This document shows positions 16,582 through 26,230 of a DNA stretch of 49,189 nt, one piece after another. Position numbers and translations under genes: made by a program. Source of the DNA: Campylobacteraceae bacterium (lineage in GTDB: Bacteria; Campylobacterota; Campylobacteria; Campylobacterales; Sulfurovaceae). Under the pieces are notes generated by a model that was not told where the DNA came from, searched no databases, and saw only the letters and a list, made by a program, of their open reading frames with translations. Location of the stretch: contig JALVXD010000043.1 of the NCBI GenBank assembly GCA_027038295.1, positions 12,740 through 61,928 of the forward strand. The letters are read 5' to 3'. How positions within the stretch are numbered: position 1 is the first letter of the stretch; each line of letters starts with the position of its first letter.

Positions 16582-17605
16582 AAACAGTTTGTTGTAATAA
16601 GTCTATCTCTTCTAGTGCTTTACCTGTTCCTTTTGCAACAGCAAGTAGTGGGTCTTCTGCTACATACACAGGGAGTTTTATAATATTAGAGAGGTATTTG
16701 TCTAACCCTCTAATTAATGCACCACCACCTGTTAATACAATACCATTTTCAACAATATCACCAGCCAAGTCAGGAGGAGTCTGTTCTAAAACAAGTTTCA
16801 ACGCTTCACCAATCTCTTTTAATGGCTCTTTCATCGCGTCTCTTAAGTGTTCAGAATTAATCTCTATAGAGGTTAAGAGTCCAGTTACTTGGTCCCGACC
16901 TTTTACTTGCATGGTGAGTTCTTCATCTAGTTGAATGGCTGTACCAATATTGATTTTAATCTCTTCAGCAACTCTGTCTCCAATAAGTAGATTAAAGTTT
17001 TTTCTCATATAATCAATAATCGAAGTATCCAACTTGTCTCCAGCTGTACGGATAGATTTAGAGACAACCAAACCTCCAAGAGAGATAACACCAATTTCTG
17101 TTGTACCTCCACCAATATCAACAACCAAGTTCCCATTAGGCTCTTTTACAGGAATTCCCGAACCAATTGCAGCAGCCATAGGCTCTTCTATAAGGTAGAC
17201 TTCTCTTGCCCCTGCAGACATAGCAGCTTCTTTAACAGCCTTACGCTCAACTTGTGTTAAGCCAAATGGAACACAGATAATTATTCTAGGAGAAAAAAGA
17301 CCTTTTCTATTATGAACTTTTTCAATGAAGTATCTAATCATCATCTCTGTAACATTGAAGTCAGCTATAACTCCATCCCTCATAGGTCTAATGGCTTTGA
17401 TATTTCCTGGTGTTTTACCTACCATATCTTTTGCTTCTTGACCTACAGCTAAAATTCGCTCTCTACCATGTTTGTCATATTGAATAGCAACGACTGATGG
17501 TTCATCAATACAAATACCTTTTCCTTTGACCAATACTAATGTATTGGCTGTTCCTAAATCTATTGCTAAATCGTTTGAAAATATTCCTAATAATTTTTTA
17601 AACAT
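16571..17605 (-). CDS. mreB: Rod shape-determining protein MreB
   Basis: Bacterial actin that directs lateral wall growth. The 344-residue product has the phosphate loops AIDLGTANTLVLVKG and DIGGGTTEIGVISLGG, the adenosine motif GGGALIRGLDKYL and the N-terminal amphipathic helix MFKKLLGIFSN that anchors it to the membrane. It lies in the order fabZ-lpxA-clpX-mreB-mreC, known from Campylobacter. Confidence 0.98.
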   Translation of the reverse strand: MFKKLLGIFSNDLAIDLGTANTLVLVKGKGICIDEPSVVAIQYDKHGRERILAVGQEAKDMVGKTPGNIKAIRPMRDGVIADFNVTEMMIRYFIEKVHNRKGLFSPRIIICVPFGLTQVERKAVKEAAMSAGAREVYLIEEPMAAAIGSGIPVKEPNGNLVVDIGGGTTEIGVISLGGLVVSKSIRTAGDKLDTSIIDYMRKNFNLLIGDRVAEEIKINIGTAIQLDEELTMQVKGRDQVTGLLTSIEINSEHLRDAMKEPLKEIGEALKLVLEQTPPDLAGDIVENGIVLTGGGALIRGLDKYLSNIIKLPVYVAEDPLLAVAKGTGKALEEIDLLQQTVYDE

Positions 17606-17627
17606 ATATTATCTCCCCTATGTGCAG

Positions 17628-18848
17628 TTATGCTGTTTTTGAATTTTTTATATAAATTGGTTTACTACCACTGTTGATTACATCTTCTGTTATGATTACT
17701 TCGTAACCTCCAAGCTCAGGAAGTTCATACATAATATCTAACAGACACGCTTCCATAATTGAACGTAATCCTCTAGCACCAGTTTTTCTTTTAATGGCTT
17801 TTTGAGCTATAGCTTTTAATGCATTCTCTTCAAAGGTTAGAAGGGCATTGTCAATTTCAAAAAGTTTTTGATACTGTTTAATGATTGAGTTTTTAGGTTC
17901 AACTAAAATACGTACCATGTCTTCTAGTGTAATTGGTTCTAGCGTAGCTGTAACATGGAGTCGACCGATTAGTTCTGGAATAATTCCAAATTGAACCAAA
18001 TCATCAGACTCTACAAGGTGCATTACAGATTCATTCTCTTTACTACTTCGTTTTATCTGTCCAAAACCAAGCTGGTTTGCACCCAATCTTCTTTGAATAA
18101 TCTCTTCAACCCCATCAAATGCTCCACCACAAATAAAGAGTATATTTGATGTATCAATTTGAAGAAAGTCTTGATTTGGATGTTTACGTCCACCTTTTGG
18201 TGGAATGTTAACAATTGAACCCTCAATGATTTTTAAAAGAGCTTGTTGCACCCCTTCACCAGACACATCTCTTGTAATTGAACGATTTTCACCCATACGG
18301 GCTATTTTATCCATCTCATCAATAAAAATAATACCTCTTTGTGCCTTCTCAATATCATCATCAGCAGCTTGAAGTAGTTTGGTTAAAATGTTTTCTACAT
18401 CTTCACCTACATAACCAGCTTCGGTTAAGTTGGTAGCATCAGAAATAGCAATAGGCACATCTAAAAATCTTGCAATTGTTTGAGCGAGAAGTGTTTTACC
18501 TGAACCTGTAGGACCAATAAGTAAAATATTTGACTTGTCAATACTTGTATCATCCTCATGCATATTTTTAAAAATTCTCTTATAGTGATTGTAGACAGCT
18601 ACAGAGAGGGTCTTTTTTGCTTGGTCTTGACCAATAACATAATCATTTAATAGTCTATGAATCTCTTTTGGAATTAAAAGTGTTTGAGGTTCACTAATTT
18701 GTGTAGATATGTGGTCATCATCTTCTCCAAAGAGAATTTTATAGGCTGAAGTAACACAATTAGAACAGATATATACACTGTTTCCTGCTATAAATGGATT
18801 GTTCTCTTTTTCTGTTGTGTTACAAAAGCTACATACTTTTTTAGACAT
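17628..18848 (-). CDS. clpX: ATP-dependent protease ATP-binding subunit ClpX
   Basis: Unfoldase that feeds substrates to ClpP. It has the N-terminal C4 zinc finger (C6, C9, C28, C31), Walker A GPTGSGKT (112-119), Walker [11 protein letters not shown], the RKHPNQDF pore-region segment and the C-terminal sensor-2 [10 protein letters not shown]. The 406 residues are full length. It overlaps lpxA by 8 bases. The long upstream part of the operon suggests co-regulation with envelope genes. Confidence 0.98.
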   Translation of the reverse strand: MSKKVCSFCNTTEKENNPFIAGNSVYICSNCVTSAYKILFGEDDDHISTQISEPQTLLIPKEIHRLLNDYVIGQDQAKKTLSVAVYNHYKRIFKNMHEDDTSIDKSNILLIGPTGSGKTLLAQTIARFLDVPIAISDATNLTEAGYVGEDVENILTKLLQAADDDIEKAQRGIIFIDEMDKIARMGENRSITRDVSGEGVQQALLKIIEGSIVNIPPKGGRKHPNQDFLQIDTSNILFICGGAFDGVEEIIQRRLGANQLGFGQIKRSSKENESVMHLVESDDLVQFGIIPELIGRLHVTATLEPITLEDMVRILVEPKNSIIKQYQKLFEIDNALLTFEENALKAIAQKAIKRKTGARGLRSIMEACLLDIMYELPELGGYEVIITEDVINSGSKPIYIKNSKTA

Positions 18849-19632
18849 TACTATTTTTCCTTATAAATGGAATACCACGTTTTGATTGTGTGATAAACTC
18901 TGCTAATTTTTTTACATTTTCAGATGAACTTTTTTGAAGTCGTTCTTCTGCAGTTTCTTGAAGTGCTTTACCACTTTCAAAAAGTTCTTTATATGCTACT
19001 TTTAAAGCATTGATTTCATCTCGTTCTAAAGCTCTTCTAAGTCCTGTTAAGTTAAGACCTCTTAGTGTTGCTCTGTTACCTTCGGCCATACAAAAAGGAG
19101 GTATATCTTGACTAAGTGCTGATGCTCCTGCTATCATAGCAAAATCACCTATTTTAACAAATTGATGTATAGGGGTTAACCCACCTACAACAACATTGTC
19201 TCCCAATTCAACATGACCAGCCAAAGTCGCTCCATTGGCTAAGATACAATTGTTTCCCATTATAACATCATGACCTAAATGTACATAGCCCATAAGTAAG
19301 TTATTGTTACCAATTTTAGTAATGCTTCCACCACCTATGGTTCCTGGGTTAATGAGTGTAAATTCTCGTATCTTATTGTTATCACCAATAATAAGTGCAA
19401 CATCTTCTCCGTCAAACTTTAAATCTTGGGGAATAGAGCCTACAACAGCATGTGAAAAAATATGATTACCATTTCCAATAGTTGTTCTACCAGCAATATG
19501 TGCATGGGCATCAACAATATTATTATCTCCTATAATGGTTTTAGAGGAGATTGTAACAAATGGACCAATGGTTACATTGTTACCTATGGTAGCACCATCT
19601 TCTATAATTGCTGTTGGGTGTATGTTTGACAT
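18841..19632 (-). CDS. lpxA: UDP-N-acetylglucosamine acyltransferase LpxA
   Basis: Catalyses the first step of lipid A synthesis, O-acylation of UDP-GlcNAc. The 263-residue protein is a left-handed beta helix of hexapeptide repeats ([20 protein letters not shown] and following, to about residue 190) plus a C-terminal helical domain. [21 protein letters not shown] carries the catalytic His region. It sits between fabZ (21 bp) and clpX (8-bp overlap). Confidence 0.97.
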   Translation of the reverse strand: MSNIHPTAIIEDGATIGNNVTIGPFVTISSKTIIGDNNIVDAHAHIAGRTTIGNGNHIFSHAVVGSIPQDLKFDGEDVALIIGDNNKIREFTLINPGTIGGGSITKIGNNNLLMGYVHLGHDVIMGNNCILANGATLAGHVELGDNVVVGGLTPIHQFVKIGDFAMIAGASALSQDIPPFCMAEGNRATLRGLNLTGLRRALERDEINALKVAYKELFESGKALQETAEERLQKSSSENVKKLAEFITQSKRGIPFIRKNSNV

Positions 19633-19652
19633 ATTAATTATTGCTCTACTTT

Positions 19653-20102
19653 TTATTTATCTACTATCATGGCTTTTAATTCGGCCTCTGCTACTAATTT
19701 ATCACCAACATACGCTTTTGCATCAAGTTGCCAAATGGAACCTCTTTGCTTTATAACTGTTAGCTTATAGATTAATTGGTCCCCTGGTGTTACTGGTGAG
19801 CGAAATTTAGCTTTATCGATACTCATAAAATATACAACTTTATTTGACATATCTTCTTGTGCTTCTTCACTAGAACTTTTAAAAGCAAGTACTCCACCAG
19901 CTTGTGCCATACCTTCAATAATCATTACACCTGGATAAATTGGATGGTCTGGAAAGTGTCCTTGAAATACTGGTTCAGAGATCGATACATTTTTATATCC
20001 CTCTATACTTACACCTTTTTCAAGTTTTGTAACACGGTCAAGTAGTAAGAATGGATACCTATGTGGTAATATCTTCTGAATTTCAACTACGTCATATAAC
20101 AT
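19653..20102 (-). CDS. fabZ: 3-hydroxyacyl-ACP dehydratase FabZ
   Basis: Dehydrates 3-hydroxyacyl-ACP in fatty-acid elongation and shares its substrate pool with LpxA. The 149 residues form a single hot-dog domain with the active-site helix [23 protein letters not shown] (catalytic His and Glu in place) and N-terminal [14 protein letters not shown]. It is the first gene of the operon fabZ-lpxA-clpX-mreB-mreC. Confidence 0.97.
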   Translation of the reverse strand: MLYDVVEIQKILPHRYPFLLLDRVTKLEKGVSIEGYKNVSISEPVFQGHFPDHPIYPGVMIIEGMAQAGGVLAFKSSSEEAQEDMSNKVVYFMSIDKAKFRSPVTPGDQLIYKLTVIKQRGSIWQLDAKAYVGDKLVAEAELKAMIVDK

Positions 20103-20162
20103 TGTACTAGCCCTTTTATAAAAACTTTTTAATCATTTTATCTAAAAACAATTAAAAATATA

Positions 20163-21239
20163 TCAAATCTTTAACAGAACCTCTTTTACATCTTCATAAA
20201 GATGGCTTTTATAAACAATTTCAATTTTTTGTGTTGGAATCTTAACAACAACCAATAGAGATGATAAATCATAGTTAGAAATTAATTGTTCTCTAATTTT
20301 TAGTTCTTCTTCAAAAAGAGGGCTACTATAGATAAGCTCCTCAATGGTTTGATAGTTAAAATTACCCAGTTTATTATAGGTCTCTAGTGTTATGAATTTT
20401 ACTTCATCTCGGTTCATATAATGTATGTCACCTACTTGAACATCTATTTTTCCTCTTGAATATTCACTTTTAAGTGTGGAGTAGGGTAAGAAGTGTGCTG
20501 GTATGGTCTCTTTTTTTATTTTTAAGTGACCCTGTATCTGTCGCCAGTTCAAAAAACGCTCTTTGACTATTTTATACTCTATATTATTCTCTTCATACTC
20601 TAAACGTTTTTCATAAAGTTTTATGCGTGCCTCTATTGACTCAGGTTGTATCTGTTTTGAAATTGGAGAAAATAGTTCATCTGCTAATTTTTGTTGTTGT
20701 TCTCGTTGCATGGTAAGTCCAAAGAGACAACCACAATAGTCTTGACGATAGAGTGCATCTTCTTTGGCAAGTATGTTTTGTTCTTGTGTTCCTGATGCTT
20801 TACGATAATCAGGAGCAATAAACGTTATGTCATATTTCTCACCCAAAATATCACCAGCATGTTTAAGTTGCTTAAGTGATTTTTTCGGACTGGTAAGTAG
20901 GGTAGAGGTAAATTTTTTTTCACCAAGTTCTTGGGCTTTTTGGGCTGTGACTTCAAATCGTTTATCAAAGCAGATAGCACATCTGGCACCTTTTTCTGGT
21001 TCTTTTTCAAAACCACGAACAGCCTCTAACCAATTTTGTGTGTCGTATTCACCTTCAAGTAGTTCAATACCCAGCATTTTACAAGAGCGTTTTACATCAA
21101 GTAGCCTTAAATAGTACTCACTATAGGGGTGAATATTTGGGTCGTAAAAGAAGCCGACCAGTTTTTCTTGGGGGTAACTCTCTTGGAGCTTTTTTAAAAA
21201 ATAGTGGCTGTCTACAGCACAACAGATGTGAACTAAAAT
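20163..21239 (-). CDS. queH: Epoxyqueuosine reductase QueH, apparent ATT start
   Basis: Final step of queuosine synthesis in tRNA, the non-orthologous replacement of QueG. The only ATG that leaves the frame intact (21077) would cut off the catalytic N-terminus. Reading further upstream gives (I/M)LVHICCAVDSHYF from codon ATT at 21239-21237, preceded by a perfect AAGGAG five bases away; the stop TAA lies four codons before it and there is no ATG, GTG or TTG between. The 358-residue product then has the HICC pair (C6, C7), CAIC (C87, C90) and DYCGC (C169, C171), the iron-sulfur and active cysteines of QueH. The C-terminal extension (about 200-358) is common in this phylum. The gene starts nine bases after the aldolase stop. 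Confidence 0.88.
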   Translation of the reverse strand: MLVHICCAVDSHYFLKKLQESYPQEKLVGFFYDPNIHPYSEYYLRLLDVKRSCKMLGIELLEGEYDTQNWLEAVRGFEKEPEKGARCAICFDKRFEVTAQKAQELGEKKFTSTLLTSPKKSLKQLKHAGDILGEKYDITFIAPDYRKASGTQEQNILAKEDALYRQDYCGCLFGLTMQREQQQKLADELFSPISKQIQPESIEARIKLYEKRLEYEENNIEYKIVKERFLNWRQIQGHLKIKKETIPAHFLPYSTLKSEYSRGKIDVQVGDIHYMNRDEVKFITLETYNKLGNFNYQTIEELIYSSPLFEEELKIREQLISNYDLSSLLVVVKIPTQKIEIVYKSHLYEDVKEVLLKI

Positions 21240-21248
21240 AGTGTCTCC

Positions 21249-22340
21249 TTATATTTTTTGTCTATATTTTTCAGCTTCCCAATGGGATAAATAGAACAAC
21301 TCTTCTATTGTTAAGAAATTATTTTGAGAATGTTTGTTTTTAGATAAAACCATAATATGACTTTTAAACACCTCTTCTATTTCTTTACTCTTTTTAACAT
21401 TCTCAGCTATAAAAAAAAGTTTATTTTCAAATATAATTACTTTTGGAAGAGTATGAAATTGTTCTTTATAGGATAATAATGATTGACTATCAATTAGACT
21501 ATGAATCTTAACAGCACTTATACCACAATAAACCAAACTATCGGGACAGAAAGGTTTACTAAAAAATAGTTCTTCATTACTTTTTAATTGTTCATTTAAA
21601 AAAGTGTCTTCAGAAAGATAAGATACATTAGAGTTTATATCTATCGTATTTAAAAGTTCAGTAATTTTATTGGTAAATTTATATTTTCCCATATCAATTT
21701 TTAAATATTTTTCTATTCTTTCTAAAACATACTCTGTAAGCTTTTTAATATCTTGTTTATTATTTGACGTGATAATTAAACCATGATTTTGTAAAAAAAT
21801 GATATTAGGAGTAGCGTTAAACTTACTAAGTTCTTTATTTAAAACAAGGGCTAATTCTATTCCTGGAGTTTGATATTCAACCAAAAGTATACTCTCATCT
21901 TTAAATATTTCTTTTAAAATAGTTCTCCACTCTTCTCTAATGACTATCATATTTACAACTATTGGATGCGTATGAAGTGTGTACTTTAAAAGCAGAGAAT
22001 GTAAAAGAGTTTCTATTGATGGGCGATTGTTTTTATCCATTGTTGATATCTCTACCAATTTTTTTGTTATAGATTCTCTTTCTCTTTTATCTTTTGAGGT
22101 GATAATTTCTTCATTTTTAACTATATTTGTAATTTGATTGGTCAATACTTTTGAATAGCCATGATTTTCATTTACCTCACTAAGTAAAAATCCTGATGCT
22201 TTAATAATCATCTCTCCCGAATCAAACTTAATTGAACTATTGCCCCCACCAACTTGAGTTAAGTCAAATCGCTCACCTGCATATTTAGAGATATTTATTA
22301 AATCTTTTACTTTATTTATATATTTCAATATTTTCCCCAT
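21249..22340 (-). CDS. Class II aldolase/adducin-domain protein
   Basis: A 363-residue protein with a class II aldolase domain. LTQVGGGNSSIKF is the phosphate loop. LHTHPIVVNM and LQNHGLIITS supply zinc-ligand histidines. The end, LSHWEAEKYRQKI, matches the C-terminus of the rhamnulose/fuculose-type aldolase half of aldolase/short-chain-dehydrogenase fusions, but no dehydrogenase follows here. Substrate unknown, probably a sugar phosphate. No clear ribosome site precedes the ATG. Base use is more AT-rich than the queH gene it precedes in the operon, and the queH ribosome site overlaps its stop codon. Confidence 0.75.
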   Translation of the reverse strand: MGKILKYINKVKDLINISKYAGERFDLTQVGGGNSSIKFDSGEMIIKASGFLLSEVNENHGYSKVLTNQITNIVKNEEIITSKDKRERESITKKLVEISTMDKNNRPSIETLLHSLLLKYTLHTHPIVVNMIVIREEWRTILKEIFKDESILLVEYQTPGIELALVLNKELSKFNATPNIIFLQNHGLIITSNNKQDIKKLTEYVLERIEKYLKIDMGKYKFTNKITELLNTIDINSNVSYLSEDTFLNEQLKSNEELFFSKPFCPDSLVYCGISAVKIHSLIDSQSLLSYKEQFHTLPKVIIFENKLFFIAENVKKSKEIEEVFKSHIMVLSKNKHSQNNFLTIEELFYLSHWEAEKYRQKI

Positions 22341-22559
22341 ATTTTAGAATTTTTAATTGTACTACTTATTTTTTAAATATTAATAATAGAATGTAAGAAA
22401 TGTAAAATTTTTAATTAGAATAGAAGAAATATAATTTTTCATCATATTTTATATATTGATTGTATCAGTACGATTGAAAGCAAACCAGCTATTTATTCGT
22501 TAAGGCATAGAAAAAGATTTAGATAGTTAGAGAAATTGAAAAGAGATAAAAGTAGTTGC

Positions 22560-22577
22560 CTCACCTAACAAGGTGAG
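22560..22577 (-). terminator. Hairpin downstream of icd
   Basis: CTCACCT-AACA-AGGTGAG, a perfect 7-bp stem with a 4-base loop 20 bp after the icd stop. The T-rich tract on the minus strand is weak, so termination is probable but not certain. Confidence 0.5.
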
Positions 22578-22597
22578 ACAAGATGTTCTATAAGTAA

Positions 22598-24778
22598 TTA
22601 TATCCCATCAATAATACCATTCAAAGTAGCCGAAGGACGCATAGCCTTCTCAGCCAACTCATCGTTAGGGTGGTAGTACCCACCAATATCTTGAGCTTTA
22701 CCCTCAACAGAAAGTAACTCTTCAATAATCTTAGCTTCGTTATCTTTAAGAGCTTGTGCAACAGGTGCAAACTTCTCTGCTAGTTCAGCGTTTGAACCGT
22801 TTGCAAGAGCTTCTGCCCAGTATTGAGCTACGAAGAAGTGAGATGCTTTGTTGTCAGGCTCTCCTGCTTTTCTGCTTGGAGCTTTGTTATTGTCAAGGTA
22901 ACCATCGTTTGCAAGATCAAGTGCTTCTGTAAGAGCTTGAAGTTTTTCATCTGAGTGTTTTCTTCCGATAAATCTTAATGACTCAGCCAATGCCAAGAAC
23001 TCACCAAGTGAATCCCATCTTAAGTGACCCTCTTTTAAAAATTGGTCAACGTGTTTTGGAGCAGAACCACCAGCACCAGTTTCGTAAAGACCACCACCTG
23101 CAAGTAATGGAACAATAGATAGCATTTTAGCAGATGTTCCAAGCTCTAGGATTGGGTACATATCTGTAAGATAATCTCTAAGTACGTTACCAGTTACGGC
23201 GATAGTGTTTTTACCTTCTCTTACTCTTGCATTGGTAAATCTAGTTGCTGCTGCTACGTCCATAATTTGAATGTCTAAACCATCCGTGTCGTGGTCAGCT
23301 AAGTAAGTGTTTACTTTTTTAATCATCTGGGCATCGTGAGCTCTGTTGCTGTCTAACCAGAAGATTGTAGGAACTTTTTCAATACTTGCTCTCTCAACTG
23401 CTAGTCTTACCCAGTCTTTGATAGGAATATCTTTAGCTCTACTCATTCTCCAAATATCACCAGCTTCAACGTCAAATGACATTAACTCTGTTCCATCTTC
23501 AGCAGTTACAGTTACTTTTCCAGCTTCTGCCATCTCGAAAGTTGTTGGGTGAGAACCGTACTCTTCTGCTTTTTGAGCCATAAGACCCACGTTTGCTACA
23601 GAACCCATAGTAGATACATCATATTGACCATTAGCAACACAATCTTTTACCATCTCTTCGTAGAAAAGACCATAAGAGGCATCAGGGATAACAGCAACAC
23701 ACTCTTTAGCATCGCCATTTCTGTTCCACTGTTTACCACCTTCACGAACAACAACAGGCATAGAAGCATCGATAATTACATCGTTAGATGCGTTAAAGTT
23801 TGTTTGACCTTTGTCTGAGTCTACCATGGCAATCTCTGGAGCATCACTCTCTACAACAGCTTGGAATGCTGATTTGATTTCTGCTTCTAACGCATGACCT
23901 GCAATTTTTAGTTCGAGGTCACTCATACCTTGGTTAGGGTTAACGTGAAGCTCTGCAAATGTATCTGCATATTTTGTAAATACATCTTGGAAGAATACGG
24001 TAAACGCATGACCAAACATAATTGGGTCAGATACTTTCATCATGGTTGCTTTTAGGTGAAGTGACCATAAAACATCGTTTGCTTTTGCATCTTCGATTGT
24101 TTTTGCAATAAATGTTTTAAGTTTAGCCACAGACATATATGTACCATCTAAAACTTCGCCATCAAGTGCATCAATTGTTTTTAACTCAGTCCCATTTAAA
24201 GCAATAGTTACTTTTTGAGCGTTGTCAATAACTACAGATTTTTCATTGGCATAAAAGTCACCATCTCCATTCATGTGAGCAACATACGCTTTTGAGTTTT
24301 CAGAAAAAGCTCTTAGTCTATGTGGGTTATTTTGTGCAAATCTTTTTACAGCTACGGCTGCTCTTCTGTCTGAGTTACCTTCTCTTAGAACTGGGTTAAC
24401 GGCACTTCCAAGACAAGTACTATACTTAGCTTGAATAGCCTCTTCGTCTGCATTAGCAGGATTTTCAGGATAATCAGGAATCTCAAAACCTTGACCTTGA
24501 AGCTCTGCAATACACTCTTTAAGTTGACCAACAGAAGCTGAAATATTTGGAAGCTTAATGATGTTTCCATCTGCTTCTTGTACAACATTTCCAAGCTCTG
24601 CAAGATTATTTTCTGCTTTTCCCATTGCTGAAAGAACTCTTCCTGCCAATGAAATATCAGAAGTTACAACTGAAACTCCTGCTGCTTTTGTAAACGCGTT
24701 TACGATTGGTAACAACGAATAAGTAGCTAGTGCTGGTGCTTCATCAATTTTTGACCAGATAATTTTTGGTAATGACAT
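22598..24778 (-). CDS. icd: Isocitrate dehydrogenase, monomeric NADP-dependent type
   Basis: Interconverts isocitrate and 2-oxoglutarate plus CO2; in autotrophic Campylobacterota it works in the reductive direction in the reverse citric acid cycle. I start at ATG 24778 (MSLPKIIWSKIDEAPALATYSLLP) because AAGGA precedes it and family members begin this way; a 10-residue longer reading is less likely. The 726 residues are full length for the monomeric type (family about 740). Segments such as VPTIFWLDSNRAHDAQMIKKV and GGSAPKHVDQFLKEGHLRWDSLGEFLAL are characteristic. It is monocistronic. Confidence 0.97.
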   Translation of the reverse strand: MSLPKIIWSKIDEAPALATYSLLPIVNAFTKAAGVSVVTSDISLAGRVLSAMGKAENNLAELGNVVQEADGNIIKLPNISASVGQLKECIAELQGQGFEIPDYPENPANADEEAIQAKYSTCLGSAVNPVLREGNSDRRAAVAVKRFAQNNPHRLRAFSENSKAYVAHMNGDGDFYANEKSVVIDNAQKVTIALNGTELKTIDALDGEVLDGTYMSVAKLKTFIAKTIEDAKANDVLWSLHLKATMMKVSDPIMFGHAFTVFFQDVFTKYADTFAELHVNPNQGMSDLELKIAGHALEAEIKSAFQAVVESDAPEIAMVDSDKGQTNFNASNDVIIDASMPVVVREGGKQWNRNGDAKECVAVIPDASYGLFYEEMVKDCVANGQYDVSTMGSVANVGLMAQKAEEYGSHPTTFEMAEAGKVTVTAEDGTELMSFDVEAGDIWRMSRAKDIPIKDWVRLAVERASIEKVPTIFWLDSNRAHDAQMIKKVNTYLADHDTDGLDIQIMDVAAATRFTNARVREGKNTIAVTGNVLRDYLTDMYPILELGTSAKMLSIVPLLAGGGLYETGAGGSAPKHVDQFLKEGHLRWDSLGEFLALAESLRFIGRKHSDEKLQALTEALDLANDGYLDNNKAPSRKAGEPDNKASHFFVAQYWAEALANGSNAELAEKFAPVAQALKDNEAKIIEELLSVEGKAQDIGGYYHPNDELAEKAMRPSATLNGIIDGI

Positions 24779-25011
24779 TTTTGTTCCTTGTGTGTAGTTT
24801 AATAGCATGAGTTTAGCAATATTTTTTAAATAGGAGAATTAAAGTCGGGTTTGAGAAAAATTATCTCTATTGGTTGTTTCTTTCTTACACAAAGAGGTAG
24901 ATTATGGTTAAAAAAGTGTTACCTATATATAGAGAAAAATAGGGAGATATTTGACTCATTTATATAGATATAACTTTCTACACTATCTTTTTAATAGTAT
25001 TGGGTTTAGGA

Positions 25012-25218
25012 CTATTTTCTTGTTGTATTGATTCCTGGATTTTCAGGAGTTCCTACATAGTCACTTGGTGTAGAGAAGCTAAACTTTACAAAACCATAAA
25101 CGGCACTTAGCACAAGCAAACCTATAATAATGTTTCTTATCAATCTTCTCTTTTCTGGAGTCTCTTTTCCCTCATAATCATCTATCTGACCTAATGATGG
25201 TTCGCCTTTTAGTTTCAT
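25012..25218 (-). CDS. Small single-pass membrane protein (68 residues)
   Basis: A 68-residue protein with one membrane segment (IIIGLLVLSAVYGFVKFSF, about 30-48), a charged N-terminal tail and a short C-terminal part (TPSDYVGTPENPGINTTRK). AAGGAT lies upstream of the ATG. I do not recognise the family. It sits between icd and the DUF302 gene with no operon partner. Confidence 0.6.
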   Translation of the reverse strand: MKLKGEPSLGQIDDYEGKETPEKRRLIRNIIIGLLVLSAVYGFVKFSFSTPSDYVGTPENPGINTTRK

Positions 25219-25346
25219 AATATAATCCTTTATTATTAATTTTATAAGTTTATACTATACTAAATATAAAAATAAACTTATTGATATGATTTTATTATAA
25301 CGAAATAAAGTAGTAAGGTTGTGTTTTGAAAGTTTGAAAAAGAGGG

Positions 25347-25372
25347 AAAGGTTACCAAGTTAGGTAACCTTT
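25347..25372 (-). terminator. Intrinsic terminator of the DUF302 gene
   Basis: AAAGGTTACC-N6-GGTAACCTTT, a perfect 10-bp stem with T-rich flanks on both sides. It works for the minus-strand gene upstream (stop at 25392). Confidence 0.8.
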
Positions 25373-25391
25373 TTTAATTTATAGAGAAGAA

Positions 25392-25991
25392 CTAGTCTGA
25401 AGTCTCTCCTGCAGCACCTTGTTCTATCATTCCAACCATTGCTTTTTTTACATCATTTGCATATTTAAGCAATTCATCTGGAAGTGTGTGACCACCATGA
25501 ATCATCAAGTCTAAGTCCATAGTATATAGCCAAATATCACCATTTTCATCTTCTACGATTCCAACTCTACAAGGCATAAAACCTACAAATTCACCTGAAA
25601 ATTTCAAGAAAATATCAGCAATTGATGGAGAACAGTATGAACGAATGTGTGTATATTTCCCACCATCTTTCATAAACTTACCATCTCTAGGCATAGTCTT
25701 TTCATCAACTTTTGCGAGTCCATAACCTTCAGCTACTTCATCCATAACTTCAATAGCATTTTGAATAGCTTCTTCTTTAGAAGTACCCTCTTCAATAACC
25801 AGTTTTCTTTTAATAACCATACCTTTTGCAGGGTCACCAGTTGTTAATACTTTGTCTGCCATATTCATGTATAGACCTAAAGCTTGAGAATCCATTTTAG
25901 TTAAGCTTGAACCATATTTAACACCTATTAGAATAGCAGCAATAACTACTATAAAACCTACTAAAGTAAAAATACCTTTGATAAAACTCAT
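25392..25991 (-). CDS. DUF302 domain protein, membrane-anchored
   Basis: The ATG at 25991 (MSFIKGIFTLVGFIVVIAAILIGVKYGSS) is preceded by AAGGAAT, and a longer reading would add 39 unrelated residues. The 199-residue product has one N-terminal membrane helix and a DUF302 domain with the segment IRSYCSPSIADIFLKFSGEFVGFMPCRVGIVED and two conserved cysteines. DUF302 proteins are common in sulfur-oxidising bacteria and are often near sulfur or electron-transport genes; none is adjacent here. It is monocistronic. Confidence 0.82.
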   Translation of the reverse strand: MSFIKGIFTLVGFIVVIAAILIGVKYGSSLTKMDSQALGLYMNMADKVLTTGDPAKGMVIKRKLVIEEGTSKEEAIQNAIEVMDEVAEGYGLAKVDEKTMPRDGKFMKDGGKYTHIRSYCSPSIADIFLKFSGEFVGFMPCRVGIVEDENGDIWLYTMDLDLMIHGGHTLPDELLKYANDVKKAMVGMIEQGAAGETSD

Positions 25992-26117
25992 TTTATTCCT
26001 TTTTTCCATAATGGAAGAATTCGTAATTAAAATAGTTTTTACACTATTCAATAATCTATTATAATAAATTATTATTAAATAAAGGTTATCTATAGAATCT
26101 ATTTTCATTGGAGTTAC

Positions 26118-26129
26118 CTATACGTATAG
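26118..26129. promoter_or_regulatory. 12-bp palindrome between divergent genes
   Basis: CTATACGTATAG, a perfect palindrome in the 239-bp gap between the DUF302 gene and the CAP-domain lipoprotein gene. It could be an operator for either gene, but AT-rich chance is not excluded. Confidence 0.3.
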
Positions 26130-26230
26130 TATAGAAGCTCTTTTTATAGACTCATTATTGTTTATCTATTAATTTAAGTTTCATAAACTATACTTAATTT
26201 TAGAATTAATAAATATAGAAGGAATAATAT

